Assembly: GCF_029623755.1 (NCBI RefSeq)
Contig: NZ_CP121106.1
Coordinates: 2,048,252 to 2,112,251, forward strand
Length of the DNA stretch: 64,000 bases
Origin: Altererythrobacter sp. CAU 1644
GTDB taxonomy: Bacteria > Pseudomonadota > Alphaproteobacteria > Sphingomonadales > Sphingomonadaceae
Direction: 5' to 3'
Part shown: positions 16,730 through 24,056 of the stretch, piece after piece
Position numbering within the stretch: the first letter of the stretch is position 1
Layout of the letters: each line of letters begins with the position of its first letter
Program-made: the position numbers and the translations under genes
The notes under the pieces: generated by a model
The model's input: only the letters and a program-made list of their open reading frames with translations
What the model was told of the DNA's origin: nothing
The model's database searches: none

Positions 16730-17647
16730 TCAGGCCGCGCGTGCGACCAGCGAAGGCAATTCGCGCCCGAGTACCCGGGCAAATTCGTGGTTGGCGGCAA
16801 TCGCCGCGTCGAGATCGATACCGCTTGAGACACCCGATTGCTCCATCAGGTAGACGAGGTCCTCGGTCGCGATATTGCCGGTGGCCTTGGGGGCGAAAGG
16901 GCAGCCCCCAAGCCCGCCGAGCGAGGCATCGAAGATGCGTACTCCCCCCTGATAAGCAGCCCAGGCATTGGCGATGCCGGTGCCGCGGGTGTTGTGGAAG
17001 TGGCAGCGCATGGGGATGCGATCGCCCAGCAGCTCGCCCAGCCTGCCGAAGAGATCGGAAACCTGCGCTGGTGTGCCCACGCCGATGGTGTCGGCGAGCG
17101 CAATCTCCTCGGGCTCTTCTGCCGCCATCTCCTCGGCGATGCGCAGCACGGTCTCGGGCTTCACTTCGCCTTCGAAGGGGCAGCCGAAGGCCGCGCTGAT
17201 GGTCAGTTGCGCGCGCATCCCCTCGGCCTTGGCGAAGCGGATCATGTCGCGGTTCTCGGCAATGCCCTCGGCAATGGTCTGGCCCTGGTTCTTCTGGCCA
17301 AAGGTGTCGCTGGCAACGAGCACGCAGCCGACCTGGTCGATGCCGCGCCGGTTGCCTTCGCGGGTGGCAAGCGCGCGCATCACGCCGCGCTTGTTGAGGG
17401 TGAGGCCTATATAGGTCGTGTCGGCGCGGTCGGGCAGCCCGGCGATAACCGCCTCGGCATCGGCCATTTGCGGCACCCGCCCGGGGTGGACGAAACTCGC
17501 GACCTCCAGCCGACGCGCACCATATCCTATCATAGCCTCGATCAGCGCTATCTTTGCGTCGGTCTGGACTATCTCAGGCTCGTTTTGCAGGCCGTCGCGG
17601 GGGCCAACTTCGACCAATTCTATCGGGGCTACATTTTCTGTATACAT
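16730..17647 (-). CDS. Hydroxymethylglutaryl-CoA lyase-like (HMGL family) enzyme
   Basis: A 305-residue TIM-barrel lyase. It has the opening VEVGPRDGLQNE with catalytic Arg/Asp, the metal His pair in CHFHNTRGTG, and the active-site cysteine loop GGLGGCPFAPKATGN. Length matches bacterial HMG-CoA lyase (about 300). The reaction is a retro-aldol split of a 3-hydroxy-3-methylglutaryl-CoA-type thioester to acetyl-CoA plus a ketoacid; related substrates cannot be excluded. No leucine-degradation genes (methylcrotonyl-CoA carboxylase) are nearby, so it probably serves the local pathway. The start ATG overlaps a TGTATACA sequence that matches the core of the gntR palindrome. Confidence 0.85.
   Translation of the reverse strand: MYTENVAPIELVEVGPRDGLQNEPEIVQTDAKIALIEAMIGYGARRLEVASFVHPGRVPQMADAEAVIAGLPDRADTTYIGLTLNKRGVMRALATREGNRRGIDQVGCVLVASDTFGQKNQGQTIAEGIAENRDMIRFAKAEGMRAQLTISAAFGCPFEGEVKPETVLRIAEEMAAEEPEEIALADTIGVGTPAQVSDLFGRLGELLGDRIPMRCHFHNTRGTGIANAWAAYQGGVRIFDASLGGLGGCPFAPKATGNIATEDLVYLMEQSGVSSGIDLDAAIAANHEFARVLGRELPSLVARAA
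17639..17646. promoter_or_regulatory. TGTATACA motif at the HMGL-like start codon
   Basis: The 8-bp palindromic core of the gntR/racemase intergenic palindrome recurs here, overlapping the start codon of the HMGL-like gene just downstream of gntR. It may be a second operator half, or simply the codons for Met-Tyr-Thr. Flanking bases do not extend the palindrome. Confidence 0.3.
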
Positions 17648-17653
17648 TTTACG

Positions 17654-18322
17654 TCACGCAGCCCCCCGGTCGATCGCAGTCAGGCCGCGGTGTGCGTCAG
17701 CATAGGCGTGGAAGGCGCGGCGGATGTGGCCGGCCATGACCGCTTCGGCCCAGGGTCCGTCGCGGCGGGCAAAGGCGGCGAGCAGGTCTTCGTGCTCGCT
17801 ATGCGAGCGATTGAATGCCTCGCGCCCGTAATGCTGCGCGGTGCGCCAGACCACCGGTTGTTCGATCAGCGCGCCGAGCAGGCTCGAAAGACGGCGGGAA
17901 TCCGCCGCTTCGAGGATGATCGCGTGGAATTCCTTATTGTGCTCGAGGAAGGTGGCGACATCGGGCTTGCTTCCCCGGATCGCCGCGTAAATGGCTGAAT
18001 TACAGGCGCGAAGCCGTTCAAGCGTGCGGTCGTCCATGCGCTCGGCAGCGCGGCGCGCGGCATAGCCTTCCATCATGGCGCGCAGTTCGAAAGCGTCGGC
18101 GACGTCGCCTAGCGACCAGTCGGCGACGAAGCTCCGCTGCGATTCGTTCCGGCGCACCAGCAGTTCAGCCTCGAGCCGACGCAAGGCGTCGCGAACCGGG
18201 GTGCGCGAAACCCCGCACCGCTCGGCCAGCGCCTCTTCGCTCAGCTGTTCGCCAGAGGATAGCTCCCCCGAAAGGATCATGGCCCGAATGGTGTCGTACG
18301 CTCGGTCTGATGCCTTGGCCAC
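17654..18322 (-). CDS. GntR-family transcriptional regulator, FCD subfamily
   Basis: A 222-residue regulator. The winged helix occupies residues 1-75 (LSGELSSGEQLSEEALAERCGVSRTPVRDAL and FVADWSLGD linker), followed by an all-helical FCD ligand domain with metal-site histidines expected in EHNKEFHAIILEAAD and RSHSEHEDLLAAFARRD. FCD regulators usually sense small carboxylic acids and repress divergent operons. It lies divergent to the racemase-like gene with a perfect palindrome in between and is followed 6 bp later by the HMGL-like gene, so it probably controls both directions and itself. Confidence 0.9.
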   Translation of the reverse strand: MAKASDRAYDTIRAMILSGELSSGEQLSEEALAERCGVSRTPVRDALRRLEAELLVRRNESQRSFVADWSLGDVADAFELRAMMEGYAARRAAERMDDRTLERLRACNSAIYAAIRGSKPDVATFLEHNKEFHAIILEAADSRRLSSLLGALIEQPVVWRTAQHYGREAFNRSHSEHEDLLAAFARRDGPWAEAVMAGHIRRAFHAYADAHRGLTAIDRGAA

Positions 18323-18351
18323 AATTCGCTCTCCGGACTTGACTCGTCACA

Positions 18352-18363
18352 ATTGTATACAAT
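18352..18363. promoter_or_regulatory. Candidate GntR operator ATTGTATACAAT
   Basis: A perfect 12-bp palindrome in the 101-bp divergent gap between gntR (start 18322) and the racemase-like gene (start 18424). The TTGTATACAA core matches the TNGTNNNACNA type of site used by FCD-GntR proteins. It lies 29 bp upstream of gntR and 60 bp upstream of the divergent gene, a position suited to control of both promoters. Confidence 0.65.
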
Positions 18364-18423
18364 ACATGTCCCACAGTGCAATAGCGTCGAGGAACGCCCG
18401 AGCTTTGCAGGGAGACGGCTTGA

Positions 18424-19182
18424 GTGGCAGACAAGGACCGCCGGATCAAAGTCATCGTGCCCATCCCGATGGATGCGGCAGGCGTGGCCAATCGCGCAGA
18501 GCAGTTGCCGGATGATTTCATCCGGCCCGGCTTCAAGCCCGAGTTCGAGGCCGTTCGCTGGGGCGCCGCGCTGGGCGACAGCTATCACGACATGCTGCTG
18601 ATGGACTGGACCGTGTTCCAGGCCGGCATCACTGCAGAGGTCGAAGGCTATTCCGGCGTGCTGATCGACACGGTCAGCGACAGCGGCATGCGTCCCTTGC
18701 GCTCCGCCCTGTCGATCCCGGTCGTCGGGCCGGGAGAGGCGGCCTTCGCGATGGCGATGATGCTGGGTAAGAAGTTTTCCGTTCTCACCATGTGGCCCGA
18801 GTGGTTTCCGCTCTACCAGAAAACGCTCACCGAATATGGCTGGTGGGACCGGGTGGCATCGCTCCGCTCGATCGACACCAGGCCCGACGTCACCGAGTTG
18901 CTTGAGGGCAAGGAGGAAGTCGTTTTCGCCAAGCTCAAGGCCGAAGCAACGCGTGCGATGGAGGAAGACGGGGCTGACGTGATCGTGCTCGGTTCTACCA
19001 CGATGCACCAATCCGCCGCCTATCTCGACCGCGAGCTGCCGATCCCGGTCCTGAACCCGGGTCAGGTCGCCTACAAGATGCTCGAAACGCAGATCGGACT
19101 GGGCCTCGCGCATTCGAAGAAGGCGTTTCCCGCGCCCGAAGTCCCCAACCAGGCGGGCATTCTCAAAGGATGGTACTCATGA
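18424..19182 (+). CDS. Asp/Glu racemase superfamily protein without cysteines
   Basis: A 252-residue protein with a GTG start. It has the two-lobed pattern of Asp/Glu and hydantoin racemases, maleate isomerase and arylmalonate decarboxylase, such as GVLIDTVSDSGMRPLR, VVGPGEAAFAMAMMLG and VIVLGSTTMHQSA. The two catalytic cysteines are replaced by Thr83 and Ser191, and the whole protein contains no cysteine at all. It therefore cannot use the two-thiol racemase mechanism; it may be a racemase by another acid/base pair, a decarboxylase or an isomerase. Its stop overlaps the first NTF2-like gene (ATGA), and it begins the operon leading to the TonB-dependent receptor. Confidence 0.8.
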   Translation: MADKDRRIKVIVPIPMDAAGVANRAEQLPDDFIRPGFKPEFEAVRWGAALGDSYHDMLLMDWTVFQAGITAEVEGYSGVLIDTVSDSGMRPLRSALSIPVVGPGEAAFAMAMMLGKKFSVLTMWPEWFPLYQKTLTEYGWWDRVASLRSIDTRPDVTELLEGKEEVVFAKLKAEATRAMEEDGADVIVLGSTTMHQSAAYLDRELPIPVLNPGQVAYKMLETQIGLGLAHSKKAFPAPEVPNQAGILKGWYS

Positions 19183-19610
19183 GCGAATGGAGCGAGGGCG
19201 GGCCCGGGCAAGACCCGCTGCCCTACCCCTATTACATCGACATCGTGACCAAGCGCTATTTCGACGGCGTCGACAACAAGGTCATGGACCAGGTGCTCGA
19301 TTGCTTCACCGAAGATGCTGTGCTGCACGAAGTCACAAGCGACACGCGGCACGACGGCAAACCCGCGATCCGCGCCATGTTCGAGAAGCTCTTCGCCGAT
19401 TTCTCCGACATCTGGCATGGAAACTTCGTCCATACCGCGGACCCAGACAGCAATGCGGTCTGCTCGCAATTCACCGTGCTGATCACCCCCAATGGCGGGG
19501 ACGAGCTGCGCTACGAGAATTGCAACCGCTTCTATCTCAAGGGCGACAAGTTCCACCGGGTATACGTCTATATGTCGGGCGACAACCTGCTGAAGGAAGG
19601 AGAGGCCTGA
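19179..19610 (+). CDS. SnoaL/NTF2-like protein, first of a tandem pair
   Basis: A 143-residue cone-shaped NTF2-like fold protein with YFDGVDNKVMDQVLDCFTEDAV, TRHDGKPAIRAMFEKLF and a C-terminal RVYVYMSGDNLL. Members include polyketide cyclases, ketosteroid isomerase and dehydratases that work without cofactors. It shares a long set of aligned residues with the next gene, so the two arose by duplication and may form a heterodimer. I use ATG 19179 because it overlaps the upstream stop; ATG 19170 is an alternative. Its stop and the next start overlap as TGATG. Confidence 0.75.
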   Translation: MSEWSEGGPGQDPLPYPYYIDIVTKRYFDGVDNKVMDQVLDCFTEDAVLHEVTSDTRHDGKPAIRAMFEKLFADFSDIWHGNFVHTADPDSNAVCSQFTVLITPNGGDELRYENCNRFYLKGDKFHRVYVYMSGDNLLKEGEA

Positions 19611-20020
19611 TGCAGTACGAACCCACCCTGTCGCGGGCCGAGCTGGTCAAATTCGCCACCCAGACCTATTTCGGCAACGTCGATGCGAAGAACATGGAGG
19701 CGACGCTCGACTGCTTCCATGACGAGGCATTGTTCTGCGTCCAGACCGCCTTCACCCGCCATGCCGGGAAGGCAGAGATCCGCCGCATGTTCGAGGATTT
19801 CTTCGGCGCCTACGAAACGATCATCCACCGCGATTTCACCTGTACCGTGGACGAGAAGAACGGGCGGATCACCGCCTGTTTCGTCGCTGAGCTCCACGAT
19901 GCCGATGGCAATGTCACATTGCTCAACAACACCAATTTCTGGCGTCTCCGGCCCGGTCCAGGCGGCGCCAAGTTCCAGGAAGTCTACGTCTACATGAGCG
20001 GCGCGAACGTCCTCACCTGA
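19610..20020 (+). CDS. SnoaL/NTF2-like protein, second of a tandem pair
   Basis: A 136-residue paralogue of the preceding protein, with YFGNVDAKNMEATLDCFHDEAL, TRHAGKAEIRRMFEDFF and the ending EVYVYMSGANVL in the same order. It is shorter at the N-terminus and differs in the pocket-lining strands, so ligand preference may differ. Probably a small isomerase, cyclase or dehydratase subunit of the pathway, or a ligand-binding partner; no catalytic residue can be named with confidence. The TonB-dependent receptor starts 43 bp downstream behind a good ribosome-binding site (GGGAG). Confidence 0.75.
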   Translation: MQYEPTLSRAELVKFATQTYFGNVDAKNMEATLDCFHDEALFCVQTAFTRHAGKAEIRRMFEDFFGAYETIIHRDFTCTVDEKNGRITACFVAELHDADGNVTLLNNTNFWRLRPGPGGAKFQEVYVYMSGANVLT

Positions 20021-20063
20021 GGGCGGCGATGCTGACGCAATACGGTTCAGGGAGAACTGATAA

Positions 20064-22586
20064 ATGACGAAGTTCAAGACACAGCTCGCTTGCGGTGCAG
20101 CCCTAGGCGTGATGCTGGTCGCTGCTCCGGTACAGGCACAGGATGCCGACAGCGGCACAGGCGTCGCGAATGATGAGAACACGATCATCGTGACGGCGCG
20201 TCGTCAGAACGAGCAGTTGCAGGACGTGCCGGCATCGGTCGCGGTCATCACGGCCGATGCGCTGGAGAAGACGGGGGCCGACAATGCTGAGGACTTCGTC
20301 CAGCTGACGCCGGGTGTCACGATCGTGACCGGCACTGCCGAGGCGGGTGATACGCAGGTCAATATCCGCGGTATCAACGGCGCGCGCGACGCGGAAAGCT
20401 CGATCGCGCTGGTGGTCGACGGCATTCTCAAGACCAACACCGCGCAGCTCAACCAGACGCAGGGAACGCTGCGGCAGGTCGAAATCCTGAAAGGTCCGCA
20501 GGGCGCTCTCTATGGTCGCAATGCCGCGGCGGGCGCGATCGTGCTCTCCACGCTCAAGCCGTCCGACTATTTCGAAGGTGGGGCGAAAGTCTCCTACGCC
20601 AATGAGGACACGATCGAGGGGACTGCCCATATTGCGGGACCGCTCGGCGAAAACCTCGGCTTCGTCCTTTCGGGTTACTATCGCACCACCGACGGCTTCT
20701 TCCGCAACATCTTCACCGACACCAAGAATGTTGACGATCAGGAAGTCTGGTCGGTCGACGGGCGACTGGTGGCCAATCTCGGGGATGCAACGGAAGTCGA
20801 TGTAAAAGCGCGCTATTCGCAGCTGCGCGGCGCCTCGATCAACTTCAACGCGGCCTTCCACCTGCCCGAGTTTGCCGCGTTCAACCCGGCCTTCTACGAG
20901 GACGTGAACAAACACCAGTTCCGCTATTACAACAATATTGACCCGTCGAACGATCAGGATTCCTTCGACGTATCGGCCAAGATCGAACACGATTTCGGCA
21001 ACACGACGCTGACGGCCTGGGCGCTCTATTCGGATGTCGACCAGAGCTTGGTCGCCGACGGGACGTCGGCCGATTTCGCCCGCTACATTCCCTTCCCCGC
21101 GCCGACCCAGGTCGCAGCAGACGTTGCTGCCGATTGCTTCGTGTCGACTGCAGGGCTTACCGGCTTCCCGGTCAATCAACCCGGGTTCATCGGCCAGACG
21201 CCGGTGCCGTTTCTGTTCGATCCGGCGACCGGCTCGACCTTCGGGCCATATAGCCCGACCACTTGCGATGGCACACAGTACCAGATCCGCAAGCAGACCG
21301 ACATCAGCGCCGAAGTGCGGCTGGCGTCCAACACCGATGGGCCGCTCAGCTGGCAACTTGGCCTGTACTACCTCAATATCGATCGCGAAGTTGGCGTTAG
21401 CCTGGGCGCGGATACCGGGGCAGGAGTGATCGAGGAACTTTATAACGCGCCGACCACGGCCAACCCCACATCGCTGCTGCTGGCCGACAGTTTCGACACC
21501 AATGTCTATGCGGCGTTCGGCAATTTCGAATACGATATGGGCGATTTCACCGCCGGGCTGGCGCTGCGCTACGATATCGAGGATCGCAAGACCAGTTCGC
21601 TGGTGCCCAATGTTGTCGACCCCATAACTGGCGGACCGATCAACCCCGGCCAGGCTTTCGGGTCACTCGACCCGGCAAGCAAATCGTTCAAACAGTTGCA
21701 GCCCAAGGTCAGCCTTAGCTGGCAACCGAGTGCCAACGCCAACATCTATGCCAACTGGGGCATCGGCTTCAAATCGGGCGGCTTCAACAACCAGGGCTCG
21801 GCCACCATCATCGACCAGAACTTCAACCAGTTCATCGGTGCCGGCGTCACGATTGAGGATCAGTACGACAAGGAGGTCTCGAGCGCCTTCGAAGTCGGCG
21901 TGAAGGGTAGCTTCGCCGATGGCCGGATCACCTACGACCTGGCGGGTTACTATACCGAAATCGACGACATGCAGTTCTTCGAATTCTTCGTCGGACCCTT
22001 TGGGCTGCTGCGCGTCGTTTCCAACATCGACGAAGTCGAAGTGATGGGCGCGGAGCTCAACGTCACTGCCCGGATCATCGATGGCTGGAAGTTCTACGGC
22101 GCGGTCAACGTGACCGACAGCGAGATCAAGAAGAACGTCTCGCGCCCCTACACGGTCGGCAACAAATCGCCCTATACAGCCGATTACACGCTGAACTTCG
22201 GCACCGAAATCGATACGCCGCTTACCGACAACACCGACCTGATCGTGCGCGCCGACTATCGCGTGACCGGGCCGACCTGGTTCCACACCGTGCAGGATCA
22301 GGAGCGTCCGACGCTGTTCACCGGATTGATCCCGATTTCGGCGGTTAACTTCCTTCCGGCCGAATGGGGTAATGCGCGTTACGATGTCGCCAAGCGGGAT
22401 GCCTTTGGGGTGCTCAATGTCCGGGGCGGGGTGGAGATCGGCAACTTCAGCATCTTCGCGTTCGGCGAGAACGTGCTGAACAAGAAATACGTGGCCGAGG
22501 TCATTCCCGCGATCGAGTTCGGCGGATCATTCATCTCGCCGGGCGGACGCGCGCTCTACGGGGTAGAGGTCGGCTACAAGTTCTGA
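20064..22586 (+). CDS. TonB-dependent outer-membrane receptor
   Basis: An 840-residue receptor with a signal peptide ending near VQAQD, a TonB-box-like NTIIVTARR near residue 39, a plug domain (LQDVPASVAVITADALEKTG and GPQGALYGRNAAAGAI), and a beta-barrel that ends in YGVEVGYKF with the terminal Phe needed for membrane insertion. Receptors of this subtype in sphingomonads import siderophores but also aromatic and other catabolic substrates. It closes the operon with the racemase-like and NTF2-like genes, so it probably imports the island's substrate. A strong hairpin terminator follows. Confidence 0.95.
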   Translation: MTKFKTQLACGAALGVMLVAAPVQAQDADSGTGVANDENTIIVTARRQNEQLQDVPASVAVITADALEKTGADNAEDFVQLTPGVTIVTGTAEAGDTQVNIRGINGARDAESSIALVVDGILKTNTAQLNQTQGTLRQVEILKGPQGALYGRNAAAGAIVLSTLKPSDYFEGGAKVSYANEDTIEGTAHIAGPLGENLGFVLSGYYRTTDGFFRNIFTDTKNVDDQEVWSVDGRLVANLGDATEVDVKARYSQLRGASINFNAAFHLPEFAAFNPAFYEDVNKHQFRYYNNIDPSNDQDSFDVSAKIEHDFGNTTLTAWALYSDVDQSLVADGTSADFARYIPFPAPTQVAADVAADCFVSTAGLTGFPVNQPGFIGQTPVPFLFDPATGSTFGPYSPTTCDGTQYQIRKQTDISAEVRLASNTDGPLSWQLGLYYLNIDREVGVSLGADTGAGVIEELYNAPTTANPTSLLLADSFDTNVYAAFGNFEYDMGDFTAGLALRYDIEDRKTSSLVPNVVDPITGGPINPGQAFGSLDPASKSFKQLQPKVSLSWQPSANANIYANWGIGFKSGGFNNQGSATIIDQNFNQFIGAGVTIEDQYDKEVSSAFEVGVKGSFADGRITYDLAGYYTEIDDMQFFEFFVGPFGLLRVVSNIDEVEVMGAELNVTARIIDGWKFYGAVNVTDSEIKKNVSRPYTVGNKSPYTADYTLNFGTEIDTPLTDNTDLIVRADYRVTGPTWFHTVQDQERPTLFTGLIPISAVNFLPAEWGNARYDVAKRDAFGVLNVRGGVEIGNFSIFAFGENVLNKKYVAEVIPAIEFGGSFISPGGRALYGVEVGYKF

Positions 22587-22612
22587 CGCACTGCACGCAG
22601 GCAGGGGGATCG

Positions 22613-22645
22613 GCGGCCGCGTCTCGCAAGAGATGTGGCCGCTTT
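22613..22645 (+). terminator. Rho-independent-type terminator after the first TonB receptor
   Basis: A continuous 13-bp stem (22613-22625 pairing with 22630-22642, including two G-U pairs) is capped by a GCAA tetraloop of the stable GNRA type and followed by TTT. It begins 27 bp after the receptor stop and lies in the 70-bp gap before the convergent amylase gene. The T tract is short, so termination may be partial. Confidence 0.7.
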
Positions 22646-22656
22646 CCCGTGATGCC

Positions 22657-24051
22657 CTATCGGCCGGTCTGCGCGGAATACAGCTGCCAGCCCCAGGCAG
22701 GCAGGTTGACTGTGTCGCCAGCTGCGAAGCTCTGCTCCTCGCCTGTGCGAAAGGCGCGGTAGGTACCTGCGGCGAGCCCGTCTCCAAGCACCGCCTCGAC
22801 AGCTTCGCCCGAGAAGTTGAACAGGCCGAGCACCTTATTGCCTTCTTCCTGTCGGACCCAGGCGAAGAGCCGCTGCGGCTGGTCCGTCACGACCTGCTGC
22901 ATCCGGGCGCCCCATTGCCCGTTCTCGAGCGCCGGATTGGCACGGCGAAACGCGATCATGTCGCGGAACAGTTCGCCCAGTTCGCAATCCTCGCGCTGGC
23001 TCCAGTCGATCGGGTCTTTCTCGAAGAATTCCAGCCGCTTGGCGCTGCAGGCTTCCTGCCCGTTGTAGATCATCGGCAGCCCTTCGCCGGTGAAGCTGAA
23101 GGCGATCATCGCGGGCAGGGCGGCGCCGTAATTCTCGTACTGGGTGCCTTCCCAGGCATTGCTGTCATGGTTGGCGATATAGGTCAGCCGCATCGCCTCT
23201 GCGGGCCAGGCGCTCTCGCTTTCGGCATAGTAGCCGAACAGCGCGGTGGCATCGGCTTCGCCCTTGGCGATCCGCTTGGTGGTGTGGTGCCATTCCCAGG
23301 CATAGGTCGCATCGAAAGCGCGGCGGTGAAGTTCCGGCTCCTTCCATTCGGCCAGCATGAAGACGGGCCTGATCGCGTCGAGCCGGGCGCGCAGCGTTTC
23401 CCAGAAGTCGATTGGGACGTAGCCTGCGACATCGGCGCGGAAACCATCGACGCCATAGTCCCTGACCCACATTTCCATCGCCTCGCCGACATGCTTGCGC
23501 ACGCCGGGCTGCGACCAGTCGAGATCGATGATGTCGGACCAGTCCCACCACGGGGTGGGGCGGAAATCGCCCTTCCAGTCCTTCTCGTACCAGTCGGGAT
23601 GTTGCTGCGCGAGCGGATGATCCCAGGCCGTGTGGTTCGCCACCCAGTCGAGGATGACCTTGAAGCCCTGGGCGTGTGCGGCCTCGACGAAGTGGCGGAA
23701 GTCTTCCTTGGTCCCGAACTCGGGATTGACGTCGTAATAGTCCTTCACGGCATAGGGCGAACCAAGCGTACCCTTGCGGTTCTTCTCACCGATCGGATGG
23801 ATCGGCATCAACCACAGGATATCGACGCCCAGCGCCTTGAGCCGCGGCAGTTCCTTTTCGGCGGCGCGGAAAGTCCCCTCGGCGGTGAACTGGCGGGTGT
23901 TGATCTGGTAGAGCACGGCATCGCGCGACCATTCGGGATGCTCCAGCTCGACATAGGGCCGGGGCGACCAGTCGGCGAGATCGTCGCTGGCCCAGGCGGG
24001 CGTGCAGGTGAGGGCGGCGGTTGCTGCGAGGGCCAGCATCGTATTGCGCAT
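22657..24051 (-). CDS. Secreted GH13 alpha-amylase family enzyme
   Basis: A 464-residue glycoside hydrolase with signal peptide (MRNTMLALAATAALTCTPAWA). GH13 landmarks are region I DWVANHT, the nucleophile Asp in DGFRADVAG, the acid Glu in MLAEWKEPE and the transition-state Asp in YIANHDSNAW. It hydrolyses alpha-1,4-glucan or maltodextrin in the periplasm. ATG 24051 is chosen because it starts the signal peptide; upstream codons in frame lie inside the transporter gene. It follows the MFS gene by 5 bp and is read from the same promoter. Confidence 0.9.
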   Translation of the reverse strand: MRNTMLALAATAALTCTPAWASDDLADWSPRPYVELEHPEWSRDAVLYQINTRQFTAEGTFRAAEKELPRLKALGVDILWLMPIHPIGEKNRKGTLGSPYAVKDYYDVNPEFGTKEDFRHFVEAAHAQGFKVILDWVANHTAWDHPLAQQHPDWYEKDWKGDFRPTPWWDWSDIIDLDWSQPGVRKHVGEAMEMWVRDYGVDGFRADVAGYVPIDFWETLRARLDAIRPVFMLAEWKEPELHRRAFDATYAWEWHHTTKRIAKGEADATALFGYYAESESAWPAEAMRLTYIANHDSNAWEGTQYENYGAALPAMIAFSFTGEGLPMIYNGQEACSAKRLEFFEKDPIDWSQREDCELGELFRDMIAFRRANPALENGQWGARMQQVVTDQPQRLFAWVRQEEGNKVLGLFNFSGEAVEAVLGDGLAAGTYRAFRTGEEQSFAAGDTVNLPAWGWQLYSAQTGR

Positions 24052-24056
24052 GGTCT

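Noticed and set aside
15339..16853. Plus-strand 504-codon frame opposite hyuA
   Set aside because: Same reason: antisense shadow of a well-supported gene in GC-rich DNA.
18424..19182. Calling this gene a hydantoin racemase because it lies near hyuAB
   Set aside because: Both catalytic cysteines are missing, so racemase activity by the known mechanism is not supported.
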